A stretch of 64,000 nt of DNA, taken from positions 18,950,388 to 19,014,387 of the forward strand of contig NC_081139.1 of assembly GCF_958295425.1 (NCBI RefSeq), written 5' to 3'. Both the position numbers and the translations under genes were made by a program. Shown piece after piece: positions 37,346 to 49,785 of this stretch. Position 1 is the stretch's first letter, and every line of letters starts with the position of its first letter. The notes below the pieces were generated by a model. That model ran no database searches, had not been told where the DNA came from, and saw only the letters and a program-made list of their open reading frames with translations. This DNA comes from Solea solea (taxonomy: Eukaryota > Chordata > Actinopteri > Pleuronectiformes > Soleidae).

Positions 37346-38516
37346 TGAAAATCGTCTGCAGCCGAACAGAACCATGACCATCACACAAGCCTGTAGCATC
37401 AACTTAATCCATACACATTTTGTATTTCACAAAATGGTGAACAATAACATTTGAACTTTGAATTGTGCCTTTGCATATGGTCAATTGGATATAGTTTAGA
37501 GCTTTTCTTGATTACAAATCAGAACACTTCACAAAGTTCTACCATTCTCCCATTCATTTTCACATTCATACAGCAAATCTACTTTTTTCGATCACACATT
37601 TACCCATTCAAAAGCTGCCTCTACTGCTGCCACAAGTAACATTGGGTGTCCCGTAGCGGAGCTGGAGATCAAACCTTTCTACTATGATTGCTTGCATAAC
37701 TTGAGTAAAAAAACAAGGTATGTGCTGTGAAAAAGTCTTAGGGCCACCATTAGATTTGTTATTTTAGCAATGCACACCCAAAAAATACAGGAAATAATGT
37801 AATGTATGTAGTTTTAAAATATATTTTCTTTTTAGAGGGGAAAATGTACTTAAAGTGATAAGTATTCGACTTTCTCATCAAATGTTATTGATAAAACATG
37901 TGTTTGTCCTTGTTTTTCACGTTGACAAATATCTGCTTGATCATTACATGCACTTGTTGTATGAGTTAAACTCAGTTTATTTACTCTATAAGACCAACAA
38001 GACCACTTTCAGTCACACATTCCAATCCAAATGCCAACGATCACATCATTTAACAGACAGAAGATGGTGGTGTACTGACGGTTTTGCACAGTATTGTAGC
38101 ACTATAACATAGTTATAATAATCCATCCACATAAAAATGAAAATTTGAAACTTTTTAAAATGAATTATAAATATTTGATGATGTTTGATTATGATTATAA
38201 TTATTAAATACAAAATAATTATGCAATTTTATTAGTTTGTATGGCCTCTCATAGCCCCGCTGCATACCTCAATGGCCCACCAGGGGGCTGCAGCCCAGAC
38301 TTTGGGAATCATTGGTGGTGCATGTACTGTGGTATACCACTGGAATGTCACTCTTCACACCTTGTTGTACCACACCTGTCCATTAGGTGTCCTCAGTGAC
38401 TTTCCAAACACTGGGACAGTCAGGTGATTTTCCACCTGACTGTCCTTGTGATCACTTTCCACACAGCTGCTGCTTGTTTGCTCACCACTGCCTGAGGGTT
38501 AATATTCATGCTCAAG

Positions 38517-38705
38517 GGTTTCTGAACCCTGGTCCTGGGGCCGCACTGCCCTGCGTGTTTTACAAGTTTCCTTGGTCCAACACACCTGATTCAAATAAAC
38601 AGGTCGTTATCAGGCTCCTGCAGGGCTTGCTGACGAGCTGACAGACTATCAGCAGGGAAATATCTAAAACATCCAGGGCAGTGGTTCCTTGGGAACAGGA
38701 TTGGT
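38517..38705. mobile_element. Palindromic MITE family E (copy 1)
   Basis: The left arm (CTGAACCCTGGTCCTGGGG, CACTGCCCTGCGTGTTTTA, CACACCTGATTCAAATAA) is paired with a right arm (CAGCAGGGAAATATCTAAAA, CCAGGGCAGTGGTTCC). It is hAT-type in general appearance, though the family is inferred. Other copies are at 46276-46486 (full), 50373-50430 (left-end fragment) and 51938-52025 (right arm). Confidence 0.65.
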
Positions 38706-39390
38706 AGGTTTAAACAGTGTTGTCTGTCGTCTGTCACATTTTAAGATGCTGTATTTCTCTTTTTTTAATTTTCCCCAACTTCTCTCTGATGAACAAAGTT
38801 AGTATTCCAGTTTGGGTTTCAGCTGCCATCACCCTGCCGTAGTCTGATCAAATTTCTAAAATTCTGTAAAAGCGAATGGAGTGTGCAACACATCGGCTGG
38901 TCTCTGTAGGCTCTGTCTTTGATCATTTCACATTTAGCAACATGCTAATTAGGGATAATAGCCACAATTTGCAAAACTGGTCTGTGCACTGATAATTGTG
39001 CTGGAAATCACACAGTGTGATCTAGGCGTAACTAAGGTAATCATTGCTTCCTGGTGGGTGTCAACACATCGGGCTGTCACTGCCTTTTTACAGTCCCCTC
39101 CACTGCTGGCACTTCCCTACCAGTGTCACACTATCATTTTCCCCTCCAGCAGTTTTCAATTTAGATTGTTAAAACCAGCATGTTCTTTACAGACAGCAGG
39201 GACGTAAATCTGAAGAGCAGCTGTGAAAGCACAGGGACTGTATTTCCAGTAAAGCTTCTTGTTTTGACCCGTGGTCATGAGCCAGGCCAATCTGATAGAA
39301 GCTGACATCCCATTAGTCCTTCATGACCTTAAAAACACCGCATTGGGATTTGGTTTTCTTCAGCAAAGTTTATCCACAGCTACAACATCA

Positions 39391-39414
39391 GCTTTTTTTT
39401 TTTTTTTTTTTTTT
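39391..39414. repeat. Poly(T) tract
   Basis: An uninterrupted run of about 23 T bases, perhaps the poly(A) tail of a minus-strand retroposon. Confidence 0.85.
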
Positions 39415-39750
39415 TAAAGAAAACTGTCCAGTTTTACCCACAAAGTGCAACATTTTATTTTTCTCTTTTTTTAGGTGCACTAAAGCAACACTATTGTTTT
39501 TTGTTTTACTTTAAAATGGCTTCAGACTCATTTTGATGTCTCATTGACTTATAATGAGGGAGAATGGAGCCTCTTTCACTACCACTCTGCATCCTGAACC
39601 CCTGTCCTTGCATAATAGCTAAATTCAGATTACCATCAACATTTTTTCAAACCTGAGTCAAATCTGATTCATTACATATTTGATGGTTAACATTCATAAG
39701 TGCATGCACACAAATACCTTTGGGGCTTCACCAACAGAAAATGACATATT

Positions 39751-39835
39751 TGTGAGACCAAGATAGTGAAGCAGGAGACAGATAAGATACAACAAGCTCT
39801 ATCGTTATTGATCCAGAAAATTCAGACACAGAAGC
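39751..39835. repeat. Interspersed repeat family B, copy 3
   Basis: TTTGTGAGACCA, GAAGCAGGAGACAGATAAG and TTATTGATCCAGAAAATTC match the other two copies in order. Confidence 0.55.
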
Positions 39836-42534
39836 TTAATTGTGAGTGAGATGCAGCAACACTCAATGTATGCGTATAGGTGAGAAGCCACGTAAATGCT
39901 AATCACCTCTCTCACTCATATTGCATGGCCACATATCGGACATACTGCATATCTGATGTAAGACCACATGCTGAAGTGAAACAAATCAGGTATGTCTGTG
40001 TGCACACAGACCTTCTATTAGGAAAATTCCAGCCTGGTAATCCAAATCAAGCCAATGGAAGTTAAATGAGCAGGTAGAAACACTGTGAGTATGTTTACCT
40101 TGATGATGATTGGTGACTCAAGCTGCTACAATCAGGCCCAGAAAGTTCAAGAGAAACACTGAGCTGAGGGTGAGCTAAAAACACATCAAACATTTGCTTT
40201 CATCGTGCAGCGCTTCTGACAGCGACACCAAAAGTTCCTTAGTGTTGTTTTAATTAAAAAAAGTAATATTCTTGACAAGATAGTCTTCAAAACAGGCTAA
40301 TACTTTGAGCAAACTTGGAGGGTACATCAGGATCAGGCAAGCGTGACAGTCAAAATTCACATCTAAAGCAAAAATGAATTGTATCAAACCAAGTAAACAT
40401 AAACTGTCGACGACATGGCTGGTGAATTCAGCCGAGTCTGCCAGCGATTAGATTTTGCGCTGCAGACACGTCTGGCAAGGACACCGCCATCGCATTAAGT
40501 CGACCTCTAGTGGACGACGTCCAACATGGCGGCCACCGAAGAGCAGCTGTGTTTTGATTCGTCTTTTGCTTCCATTTTAAGTGAATCCCCCAAGAAAAAG
40601 TCATAGGACACTATCCATCCTTCCATCGATCCTCAACCACTTATCCGAAGTGGGGTCGTGGGGGTAGCAGCTTGAGCAGAGAAACCCAGACTTCCCTCTC
40701 CCATTATATTACTCCTACACAACTACATGCATATGTTGTTGTCGTTTTCCATCTCTCTGCATATGTCACCCAGATCATTGACTGGTCGTAGGTCTATCCA
40801 ATTTTTTTCGATCGACACATGTTGGTCACACTTTTTGGAAGTTGGTGGTGACTACACTGTTGGATCCGCTTCTAGAACACCAGGGGGAAAAAAACCCGTT
40901 TGTGATGGCTTCCCTCTGTTGGGAGATTCTGCAGTTGGCCAAAAAGTTGTCCTTGCCAGACGAGCAAAATCAAATTGCTGCCAGACCCTGCTGAGTTCAC
41001 CCAGGCTACACATACAGTATATATGAATCTCCTTTAACTTCTCACTTTTTCCCTGTTTGTCAGTGATGTGTATGAAGTGGTCACCAGGGAAGATTTTTCT
41101 TCCTCTGTGATTCTAGCTCTGCAAAGGAGAGGGCAAAATGAAAACCCTGAACAATTACCCAATCCCCACACTACGTGATATTTATTACCTGATAAGGTCA
41201 GTGCTCATTCTTTTCCCTTAAACACCACATCAGCTGTTGGCGAGCGGGCAGAAATGGAGGTTGTGCTGTAATGATCAAACACAGCGAGGGCCTGGACAGC
41301 GTGATCTCTGAGGTGCCTTAATGAACAGCAGGACCGTTTTTACCAGCACGTCATGAGACATCGTCCATCACTAGGACAGACTGAACACACCTGGGGTTTG
41401 ATTGTGAAATGGTTCCATAAAATTGAGCTTCAAGTGAACTGAGCTGATCCTTCATGTTTTGCTGTTTTGCATTCTCCGATGGTCCTTGTTCCTGATGTAG
41501 TGACTCATTTGACTTCTATCTATATTCTCTATAAGAGAATACATCTGCAGATTATCATTGATTAGCTGCAAAGAAAGCGAATTCCAGATTTTACAGAACC
41601 TCAACACTGATTGTTCATGGCTGACTGGGAAATGAATAGAAAAATCAGCCTACCTCTCCCTTTATTTGCAATGTAACTAAACGTGCTCCTCAGTTAATGA
41701 TACTACTTTTGTAAACTATGTTCTGACTTAGAGGAAAATAAAGGAACATCTATAGCACATATAGATCACATGAGTGTGATTGACAGCTGATATCTTTTAA
41801 TAGGTGCTTGTCAAATCATGAATATTCAGAACAGTAGTTTAGATGCCTATGGGTGACGTTATGACCAATTTTAATGTTAATTTTTATTCTTAATCAAATA
41901 CTTTTATTGGTATAAGCCACAGTTTGCTGGGATGGCCTGGAACAGACAAATCTTTATTTATTTTAGTTATTTCAGTTGAAGCATAACTAAGTTCCACCAA
42001 AGGGTTTAATGGAGGTGAAGGAAAGTACATGTGATGTGCCACAACACAGTAATATTCACCATGACAAAAAGATCTGACATGTTGTACTAATATACCCTCT
42101 TGTGCTGAGTTCTGTAGGTTTCACCAAAAAAAGTAAAACTAAAGCAAGATCTCATTAAAAGTTGCACAATTGTTAAAACAGTGCAGTTTCCTTTACTATT
42201 TATTTCCACTTACTCAGATTTGTATGCATGTGTTGTTACCACTGTTGCTCCAGGTTTCAATAGATTTTCACACAATAGATTGCTAAGTCAAAGACACCAA
42301 TCAACATCAGCAAGCCCATTGATTTGTCTGATAATGAGTCCAGATAGCCACTTTACACAGGGTCCCAAGGCATATCACATCAATACCAATTGCATTTTAA
42401 AAACTTTTCTCCATGCACACTTGTATTAGGGAAATCCAGCATGATAGTGAAATCTAATGGTGGGAAAAATACAGGCTGCAGTATTTAAAGGCTCAAACTT
42501 TTCTCAGTGAAGAGGCTACAACTATAGCAGAGTA

Positions 42535-42845
42535 GGGTAACAGGCAAATAGACACGAAGGCTGAACAAGCAGAAACTTAACTAAATGATTCCACACTGAC
42601 TAAACGAAGAACTCAACTTGAACGCAAATGAATTAAACGATGCAATGAGTTGCAGGTGCAAAGATGGGAGGAGTCACACAGGTGAGGGGAATGAGGAGGA
42701 GGAGAAATAGATTGACAGGAAGTAAAAAAAAACTGGGAAACAAGGAAGAGCTAACGAGGCAGATGAAGAGCAGGTGTGGAAGGAGAAAGCAGACAAGAGG
42801 ATCAAAAAAAGACATGAAAAACAAGAGACAGGAAGTGGGAGGTTA
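42535..42845 (-). repeat. LTR-like or retroposon remnant
   Basis: On the minus strand it is CT-rich with CCTGTGTGACTCC and TTGAGTTCTTCGTTTAGTC, resembling the CT-rich R/U5-like part of fish gypsy LTRs and the block at 24916-25280. No TATA or ends were defined. Confidence 0.3.
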
Positions 42846-45676
42846 CATTTTATATTCAATATCTCCCAGATTAAAAACTAATTTGGCCAAAACATGCTGG
42901 ACCTCTAAATCAAGCAATTATATCTATCATTTATTAAACTGTTATATATTAGAAAGACAAGGTACTCATCATATATTGCCAGTCGACTGGCCTGATTTCT
43001 AAAGATCAGCATCGGCTGTAGAAAAACTCCTATGAGTCAAATAGTGAGGTAAGTTTTGAGCTACGCAAGTGCTGGGAAAAAGTGTTTCTGATATTCTTTG
43101 GTCTGTTTAGTCACTGGGTATCACATGTGCCATTAGACAAAGCTCCCTGATATCCATACCACCGCCCAGCGGTGACCCGGTCCAATCAGTCATCAACAGC
43201 ATCATTAAACATTTCGCCACATGTTCCAGGTGAAAGTGCGTGAAAGGCATTGAGCCACAGGTGAGAGAGCAGGTCTTATCTGGACCCTCCAGCTGTGCCC
43301 CAGTTACACATCATTGCCTCTCATATCAGAAATTTAGTTCACCAAGTTTAAAATTAGCCTGGGCATCTATCATTTCCCATCGGCTGCATCGGTGGGTGTT
43401 GGGGCCCTGGCATACAGGCAATCTGTCTCCTCACATTTGTCTGTTCCGCCTCAGAGCACCATCACTCAAACATACCGCCTTGTCACCGGGAGCTGAGGCA
43501 GTGCCTGAAGAGCTGAGAAATATTGCTGTAGGACATAATGGCAAACATAGTGAGTTAGTGCTCCCTCTGTGGTGAGCATCAAAACAGTGGCACAGGAAGT
43601 GAACAGCAAGATGGTTCACAACAATTTGACACCATAAATTTAAGTCCAATTTATTGATTTGATTGAGAGACTCTTAGTGGCAGATATTACATGTTGTGTG
43701 TTTAACTGAACAATCCATTAAAAGAAAGACCAAAATAAAAGATACTTCTTCCTCTGACTAGTTTTGTTTGCAGCACATTAATGGTGTCACATTTCACATG
43801 TGGATGACAAGGGGGTTAAAAAAAACACATCACAGGACCGACCAACTACTGTCTTTTATAAATTTAGTGTGAAAGAGGCTTCACATGCGTCATAAGACAT
43901 TTAACACATGTTTGTTCAGCATTTTTTACACAAATGTGGCAATTTAAATCCACTGACCTTAGAAATGGGTCGATGAAATACCTGGTATGAACAAAGAGCT
44001 CCTTTAAAAGTCTTGTTACTGAGGTTGCACCGGCAAGAGCACAGCTGACATCACCATAAATCTCCCCACGTTTAAGAGCTGGAGAATCTGAACACTGGAC
44101 AAGAGCTACAACATCAGCTGGAGGACACAGAGCTGCAGTGTTAACTCGAAGCAACCCATCACTTAGCTGCTGTCGACTATGTGGGTTAATGTACTGTGAC
44201 ATTACACACCTACCTCATTTTGCAGCACCTATACACAGTGGAATAACACACCTGAGGTCTTAAGAGTTTTAAATGCAGCCCAAAAGGTTTCCTCTGAAAT
44301 TATCTTTTTTTAAATGGGCCTTTGCCAGATGAGAGCTTTACTTGATCTGCATATTTGAAAGAAAGTACTGCATAGTTTGCTTCTTTTGTGGCGATGAAAC
44401 TGTTTGATGTTCTTTCTTTGATTAACTCACATTTGTGTATTTTTCTGCAGGCCACAGAAAAAGAAACTGTTTCCATTTGACTGACTCCACACACTCAGTT
44501 GCTGGTGTTTCCATTTGTTTTGCTGTTAATTCCAGGGGAACTGATAATTGACTCAAACATTACTTACACTACTCAAGCATTGCACAGTACTGACAAAACT
44601 ATCATTCACTGATTCCATAATTTAGCAATGATCCAATACACGGACGGAAGTGGGGCTGATTACCACAAGCAAACTGAGATATACTGTATCATTTGAAAGA
44701 AAGATTTCACGGACCACAGTTGGAAAGCAATTTAAACCAAACAAATAAAGCTGAATTTGGAATGTTGTTTTTGTCACAAGTTTCGTTGATTGTGCTGAAT
44801 GCTAACAAAACTTTCTCATGTCATTAAGTATGATGAATTTAGATTTGTATCTGTACTTTTGTCCTACTTACACGCTCATTATAGATACAGCAATGAGTTG
44901 TTGTTTGAGCTCAAGTGTTTTACACACTGAACGTGTAAATCATTTGAACCAGCGACCTTACGAGCCCAATTTATCTTCCTCATGGCCATATAAACTCATG
45001 GCTCATGGCTGCCTATAAACAGCAATTGTTTAACAGAGTGGGTGAAAGATGATTTATTGAGGTACAAGAAACCAAATCTGGATTTGACTTTGGAAAGCAA
45101 GGGGTTAATGTGCACATCAAAGGAGAGGGAACCTTCAAGTAAAAGTGTGCTTATATGAAAAGATTGGGAAACACTTGACCATTGGAGAACTATCCTGGTC
45201 CCAGTATAACAAGCTCAGGCAGGGAACCACTCCACTCAGTAGCCACACCCACTTTCAGCTTGCAAGTATTAGTTTCTGGTTTAGCTGGTTGCTAAAATGT
45301 TAGCATGTTGAGCTCAAATCCAAGTCTTCCTACCATTCATTATTCATTAACTTGACAATATTTAATTCTATGAGCCGACAGCATAAAATCGGTCTCCACA
45401 TACGCGTTCTCTGCCATGTTTTTGTCACTGTTGTGTTATTCTTGTGTTTATCAGCTTCTTCTGTTATTTCCAGGAGTGGGAACTGTGTTGCATGTGCAGA
45501 GAGCCCAGGCCAGCTTGAGTGTGACTAAAGGTATTCATGTAGTAGTAATTTGACTCCCGGTACGATCTGGGAGTGTTAGTCACACTTTGAGAGATCCCAT
45601 TTAGTACAATTTCAGTCACACAAACAAGTTTACTTGTATTATAAAAGTCTAGTTTTTGTCAGACTAAAGTCATGTG

Positions 45677-45678
<2 letters not shown>

Positions 45679-45708
<30 letters not shown>
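45679..45708. repeat. (GT)n microsatellite
   Basis: About 14 GT units in a row. Confidence 0.95.
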
Positions 45709-45710
<2 letters not shown>

Positions 45711-46275
45711 GCGTTTCTCCTGTTCCCTTTGTGAAAGCAAACAAACTTTGACTCCTTCAGTCAGACCGGTCTGGACGAGTCGAAGGGTAACGACCAGTAT
45801 CAGCAGACAGACAGTTGGTGGCTCGACAATAAAACCATACAGTGTGGGCACATTAATCCTGAGCTTTGCCTTTCCATGGAGTAGGACTTACTTTTGCAGT
45901 TGAAATAAAAAATCTAAAACCATGGCTAAGCCCAGGCTCAGACTGAACAAGACTGAACAAAGAGGATCTGATCGGAGCGTCAGAGCAGAGGCAATTAACT
46001 TTATCCATGGTTTAGTGTTCATAAAAACAATTAAACATTATTAATAAAAATGTTCACGTTGGTTGAATTACACAGTTGTACTATCTGTACCATGTGACAT
46101 ACAAAATACCAATGATTATTCACCTGTTAAAAGTCTTGAAGATAAGTTATCTGTACCTGCAACCTAAGGGTAAGGGACTGTATTGACTGTGTATCCAGAA
46201 TCTGAATCTATCTGTATTCTCATTTGTGTGGTTCTTCTGCTGTAAATAGTGATTAGTGGTTCTTACAATGGTGTG

Positions 46276-46486
46276 TGTTCTCTCAATCCTGATCCTGGGG
46301 AACCACTGCCCAGCGTGTTTTAGATGTTTCTCTGCTCTAACACACCTGATTCAAATAAATGGCTCGTTATCAAGCTTCTGCAGAGCTTGCTGATGAGCTG
46401 CCTATTTGAATCAGGTGTGTTGGAGCAGGGAAACATCTAAAACATGCGGGGCAGTGGTTCCCCAGGACCCAGACTGAGAAACCCTG
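46276..46486. mobile_element. Palindromic MITE family E (best copy)
   Basis: Arms of about 75 bp are near-perfect inverted repeats: TCCTGGGGAACCACTGCCC, TTTTAGATGTTTC and AACACACCTGATTCAAATA appear on the left and in reverse complement on the right. The arms are separated by a short centre (GGCTCGTTATCAAGCTTCTG). There is no coding capacity. Confidence 0.75.
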
Positions 46487-46531
46487 CAGGAGGGATAAAT
46501 GGTAACAGAGACAGAGGAATTATCACCAGCC

Positions 46532-46735
46532 ATTACCAGGTAATCCCTAACCGTAATCTTCTTTATCTCCAGCCACAATTTAAATCTTAGGCCAAAACCA
46601 AACCAGTTCTTCAGAAATGAGGTTCTGCCCTCATTACGACCAGCTTTTGGTCTCCATGGTGACTACTGGTCATGACAAGTTCAGTGTTTATACCATGAAA
46701 GGTCCTAATGACATAACAAAATCAAGTATTTGCAC
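46532..46735. repeat. Interspersed repeat family C (copy 2)
   Basis: CCACAATTTAAATCTTAGGC, CAGTTCTTCAGAAATGAGG and TTTGGTCTCCATGGTGAC match the copy at 53822-54060 in the same orientation. Confidence 0.55.
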
Positions 46736-46925
46736 GCACACACACAGTCTTGTACAGCATCTGGGTAAGGACACTTATAGACAAAATGCATTCCTTATCC
46801 CCTCACCCTAAACTGAACCAACACATATTAATGTCTAATATTTACCCTTAACCCATCATAAACATAATTCTAATCTTTAAGCTAAAACCAAGTCTTAACC
46901 CACAAAACGCCTTTTAAATTTGTGA
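46736..46925. repeat. Repeat F, inverted partner at 50425-50572
   Basis: CAGCATCTGGGTAAGGACA, AAAATGCATTCCTTATCCCC, CACCCTAAACTG and TTTACCCTTAACCC are found in reverse complement at 50425-50572 (GGGTTAAGGGTAAATATTAG, GGGGATAAGGAATGCATTTT, CTTACCCAGATGCTG). Confidence 0.65.
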
Positions 46926-47710
46926 AGACCAGACAAACAGAAAACAGAAGTAGGGTTGACACAGACACTAAGTGGTTTAACCCTTGCCCACTCTACACTC
47001 ATCCGTGTTCCCGGTCGAGGTGGCTGGTTTTCACCAATATCGATCGAGGTGTCGCCGTTTGTGTAATGTTTATTGATCGTGGTGCTGGCGTAAGGTCCTC
47101 CTGGGGATTTCTTCCATCCCCTAACCCCTCCCTCAAATCAATAGCTTATCATTGTGCTTCTCCGTGCAGCCATAACAGCCGAGAAAACAAAGGCAATTTT
47201 CGATTGAGGATTCAGCCTCTTTATTAACTTTGCTCCGCTGTGCCTTGATTGAGATCACATGCTCGCTTGTGTTGCTGAAATCAGACTCAGTGATAATGTG
47301 AAAACTCAATAAATTATCTTTAGGCTCATTAATTGCAAATGTACCAATACATATTAAAGAGGCCATAGCCCGGAAGTGCCAATTAACGCTGCGTTTGGGT
47401 GTGTATCTGTGTTATTACCTCGTCTATGAAGCCCTAAATGTCCATAACAATCAGTTCAGCCACTTCAGGGTATCATTGTTTTCCTGAGCTCTACAAAGCA
47501 GCAAGGCACTTCCATTGACTAATTACGTCACTGGCGTATCTCACCACTCCTGTAAACAGCAGCACCTCCTAGTCCGGGCACTAGAGTCCGGGCATATCCG
47601 GTGACGTACTTTCAACCGTAGGAGAAGAAGAACTACTCTTGTTGTAGCTGCTGAGCGTATTGGTTGACAACATGTCGAAAAATGAGCAATGAGCCAATGA
47701 GCAAAGAAAA

Positions 47711-47885
47711 GCTCAGTGGATATCTTTCATATTTGATGGGAATATCCCTGCTACATTTCCCAAATACCTCCATGTATGCGGCAACCACTTCATGGAGGAT
47801 TGTTACACAAACTTTGGGCAATTTAAAGCAGGACACAGCACCAAGCTTCACCTAAAGGAAGGAGCAGTGCCAACAATACGTATAT
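47711..47885 (+). pseudogene. C-terminal half of a THAP domain with adjoining transposon peptide
   Basis: The plus-strand frame through 47720-47882 reads IFDGNIPATFPKYLHVCGNHFMEDCYTNFG, quoted here as two joined phrases: IFDGNIPATFPK and VCGNHFMEDCY. The C-G-N-H-F core supplies the C-x2-H pair of a THAP zinc finger, and a KLHLKEGAVPTI-type ending follows. The N-terminal C-x2-4-C half is missing, and there is no ATG in frame nearby. It is a fragment, not a gene. Confidence 0.6.
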
Positions 47886-48216
47886 TACAATATTTACAAA
47901 CCGTAAAACTGTCTTTGTGTGCTTGTTCTGTCGTTTAGCATTAGCAATAGTCGGCTACAGGCTAAGCTACACGCGTTCGCTCGTGTTTCATTTGCATGTA
48001 TGTGTGTTTATCATCTCGGTAACCACAACGTTATCCAGGCAGCAGTCTTTGCGATGGAGGTGGTTCACTTGTCACAGTGTCTTCTGATTATGGCGAGGGG
48101 TCGTGACGACAGCATTACTCAATGTTTTGATAATTAGCTAGCGGTGCATCCGCCTTTCCAGAGGGGGAGCTGCGGGTCTGAGAGCTGACGGGCCAATTAC
48201 GTCACTTCCAGGTAAC

Positions 48217-48272
48217 TGGCCAATCACAAGACAGTGGGAAAGCTCTCGTTGGCTGGCCAATCACAAGACAGT
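48217..48272. repeat. 19-bp direct repeat with CCAAT words
   Basis: TGGCCAATCACAAGACAGT occurs at 48217-48235 and exactly again at 48254-48272, start-to-start 37 bp. A third related GGCCAATTACGTCACTTCC lies just upstream (48191-48209). CCAAT and TGACGT/TTACGTCA are known promoter motifs (NF-Y, CREB/ATF), so this may be the element's own promoter. Confidence 0.7.
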
Positions 48273-49271
48273 CCGTGTTCTGCGGGTGTGGTTTTGGTCT
48301 GAAACAGCACAGCTGACGAGAGCGTCAGTGATGAGACATTTACATCTGCTTGTTTGCAGCAACTAGGAGGTTTTTCACCATAAAAACAACTTCATGTTTG
48401 TAAGTACACCTCCATATCTCACATATAAGTGAGATAGGAACATACTATGGCCTCTTTAAAGTGAAGAGTTCACTGATCAAATAAAGACTGAAATTTGAAC
48501 AAAAGTGGATTCATTTGTGACTTCAGATTCGTATTACTTGTTGTTTTGTTTGTTATTGTCATTAGTCCTCAGGTGTTTTTAAATACTTTGCCTATAAACA
48601 CATACTCTAAGTGAGTGTAATGTGACACCTGGTCAAATGATGATGCTTTTTTGAAAAAATATCAGATGTTGTGGTGTTTTGCGTTTTGCCATTTGTTTTT
48701 ACGGTACATTTTTATATGTTAACAGTGTGAAAGTATTTTGAAATATCACTATTATTATACAGTTAAGTTCAATAATTTTAATGTAGAAGCTTAAACAAAC
48801 ATGAATAAACAAATCAAGTGAAATAAAGCCCTCTCTTGATAGATGACTTTGCAACAAACATATAATAACTTATATATTAGTGACACAGAAAAACCTTCAC
48901 CAATATGGTTAAGAAAAAAAAAACTACTGAAATGTGTGACTGACTTACAAATACACAACACGACAAATACTTCACCAAATAGTTGACATGTTGCTGTTTT
49001 TGTGATAAAGGCAAATAAATTGAAGTTTCTGTTACCAAACATCCGTGTGTGCTTTAATGGTTTATTTGTTGTGTGCTTGGCTTCACACATATCAAAGCAT
49101 TGTTTATGATGGGGTCGTATAAAGTGATATGTGTGTTTGTTTCCCCTACAGAACTGTTTTGTACTTTGAACAAAACCATTTGCTCTCTTTGCCACTATGT
49201 CTTTCACATTATCCTCTAAATCACAGACTGCAGGTTTATGTCCAGCAACACTGCCGCAGGGTCTGACATCA

Positions 49272-49294
49272 AACACACACACACACACACACAC
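49272..49294. repeat. (CA)n microsatellite
   Basis: About 11 CA units. Confidence 0.95.
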
Positions 49295-49654
49295 CAACTA
49301 GTTTGCCTTTCTTCTTCTCCTTTCTCACACTTTCCTGGGTAAAGTCATTGTAAAGCGCATGCAAAGTTTCTCCTCTTCACATTGTACATGTTAAAAAATA
49401 GTGGGTGAGAACATACATGTTCACAAAGATTGTAAAGACACACCAAAGACTAAAAACGGTCTAAAATATGGTTTGATGACACACCTGAGCCACAGTTAGC
49501 TTAACTCATCACTGCTCACTCATCAGTTACTGCACCTGCCCCTACACTACTTTCTTTTTGTTTACTGGCTATTGCTGAGATGTCTTTGCCCCTAAAATGT
49601 CTTACCTTGATTCAAAAACACTTTGTATAAAATTCCTAAAGACGAGGAAATGAA

Positions 49655-49785
49655 GTTGAGAAGAAGAACAGAAAGAAGTGCAGACACTTGCTGTGATGCT
49701 GCCGGTACCACTGACAGAGAGGAAGACAGAGACAGGGAGCACAGCTGGAGCTGGAGCAGCTCTGTGTTTGTGCATAATCTGTCGT
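49655..49785. repeat. Fragment related to the hAT-like element at 55790-56786
   Basis: AGAAGAACAGAAAGAAGTGC, GTGATGCTGCCGGTACCACT and GCAGCTCTGTGT correspond in order to 56120-56222 inside the 55790-56786 element. It is a partial copy only. Confidence 0.55.

Larger units (their letters stand above)
37346..46270. other. Intergenic, no gene seen; scattered repeats
   Basis: Noted: palindromic MITE (38517-38705), T23 tract (39391-39414), family B copy 3 (39751-39835), a CCATCC-type retroposon tail (40612-40700), LTR-like sequence (42535-42845), an unassigned 112-residue frame (43864-44202, minus) and a GT run (45679-45708). I do not support any gene here. Confidence 0.6.
47354..48459 (+). mobile_element. 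1.1-kb THAP-type DNA transposon with TTAA flanks
   Basis: TTAA (47354-47357) is followed by AGAGGCCATAG. The right end is CTATGGCCTCT followed by TTAA (48456-48459), an 11-bp perfect TIR. TTAA duplications are typical of piggyBac and Kolobok elements; alternatively a 3-bp TAA/TTA target would fit PIF/Harbinger. Inside are a THAP remnant (47711-47885), a 19-bp direct repeat (48217-48235 and 48254-48272), and TTACGTCACT once near each side. No transposase catalytic domain is present. Confidence 0.7.

Noticed and set aside
43240..43575. 111-residue open frame on the plus strand
   Set aside because: No motif and no splice or promoter context; composition (many Ser, Leu, His) is typical of random frames.
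48791..49297. 168-residue open frame on the minus strand
   Set aside because: It opens in a CA/GT microsatellite (MVCVCVCVF), has no recognisable domain, splice context or codon bias, and sits in AT-rich repeat-poor DNA. A chance frame is more likely.
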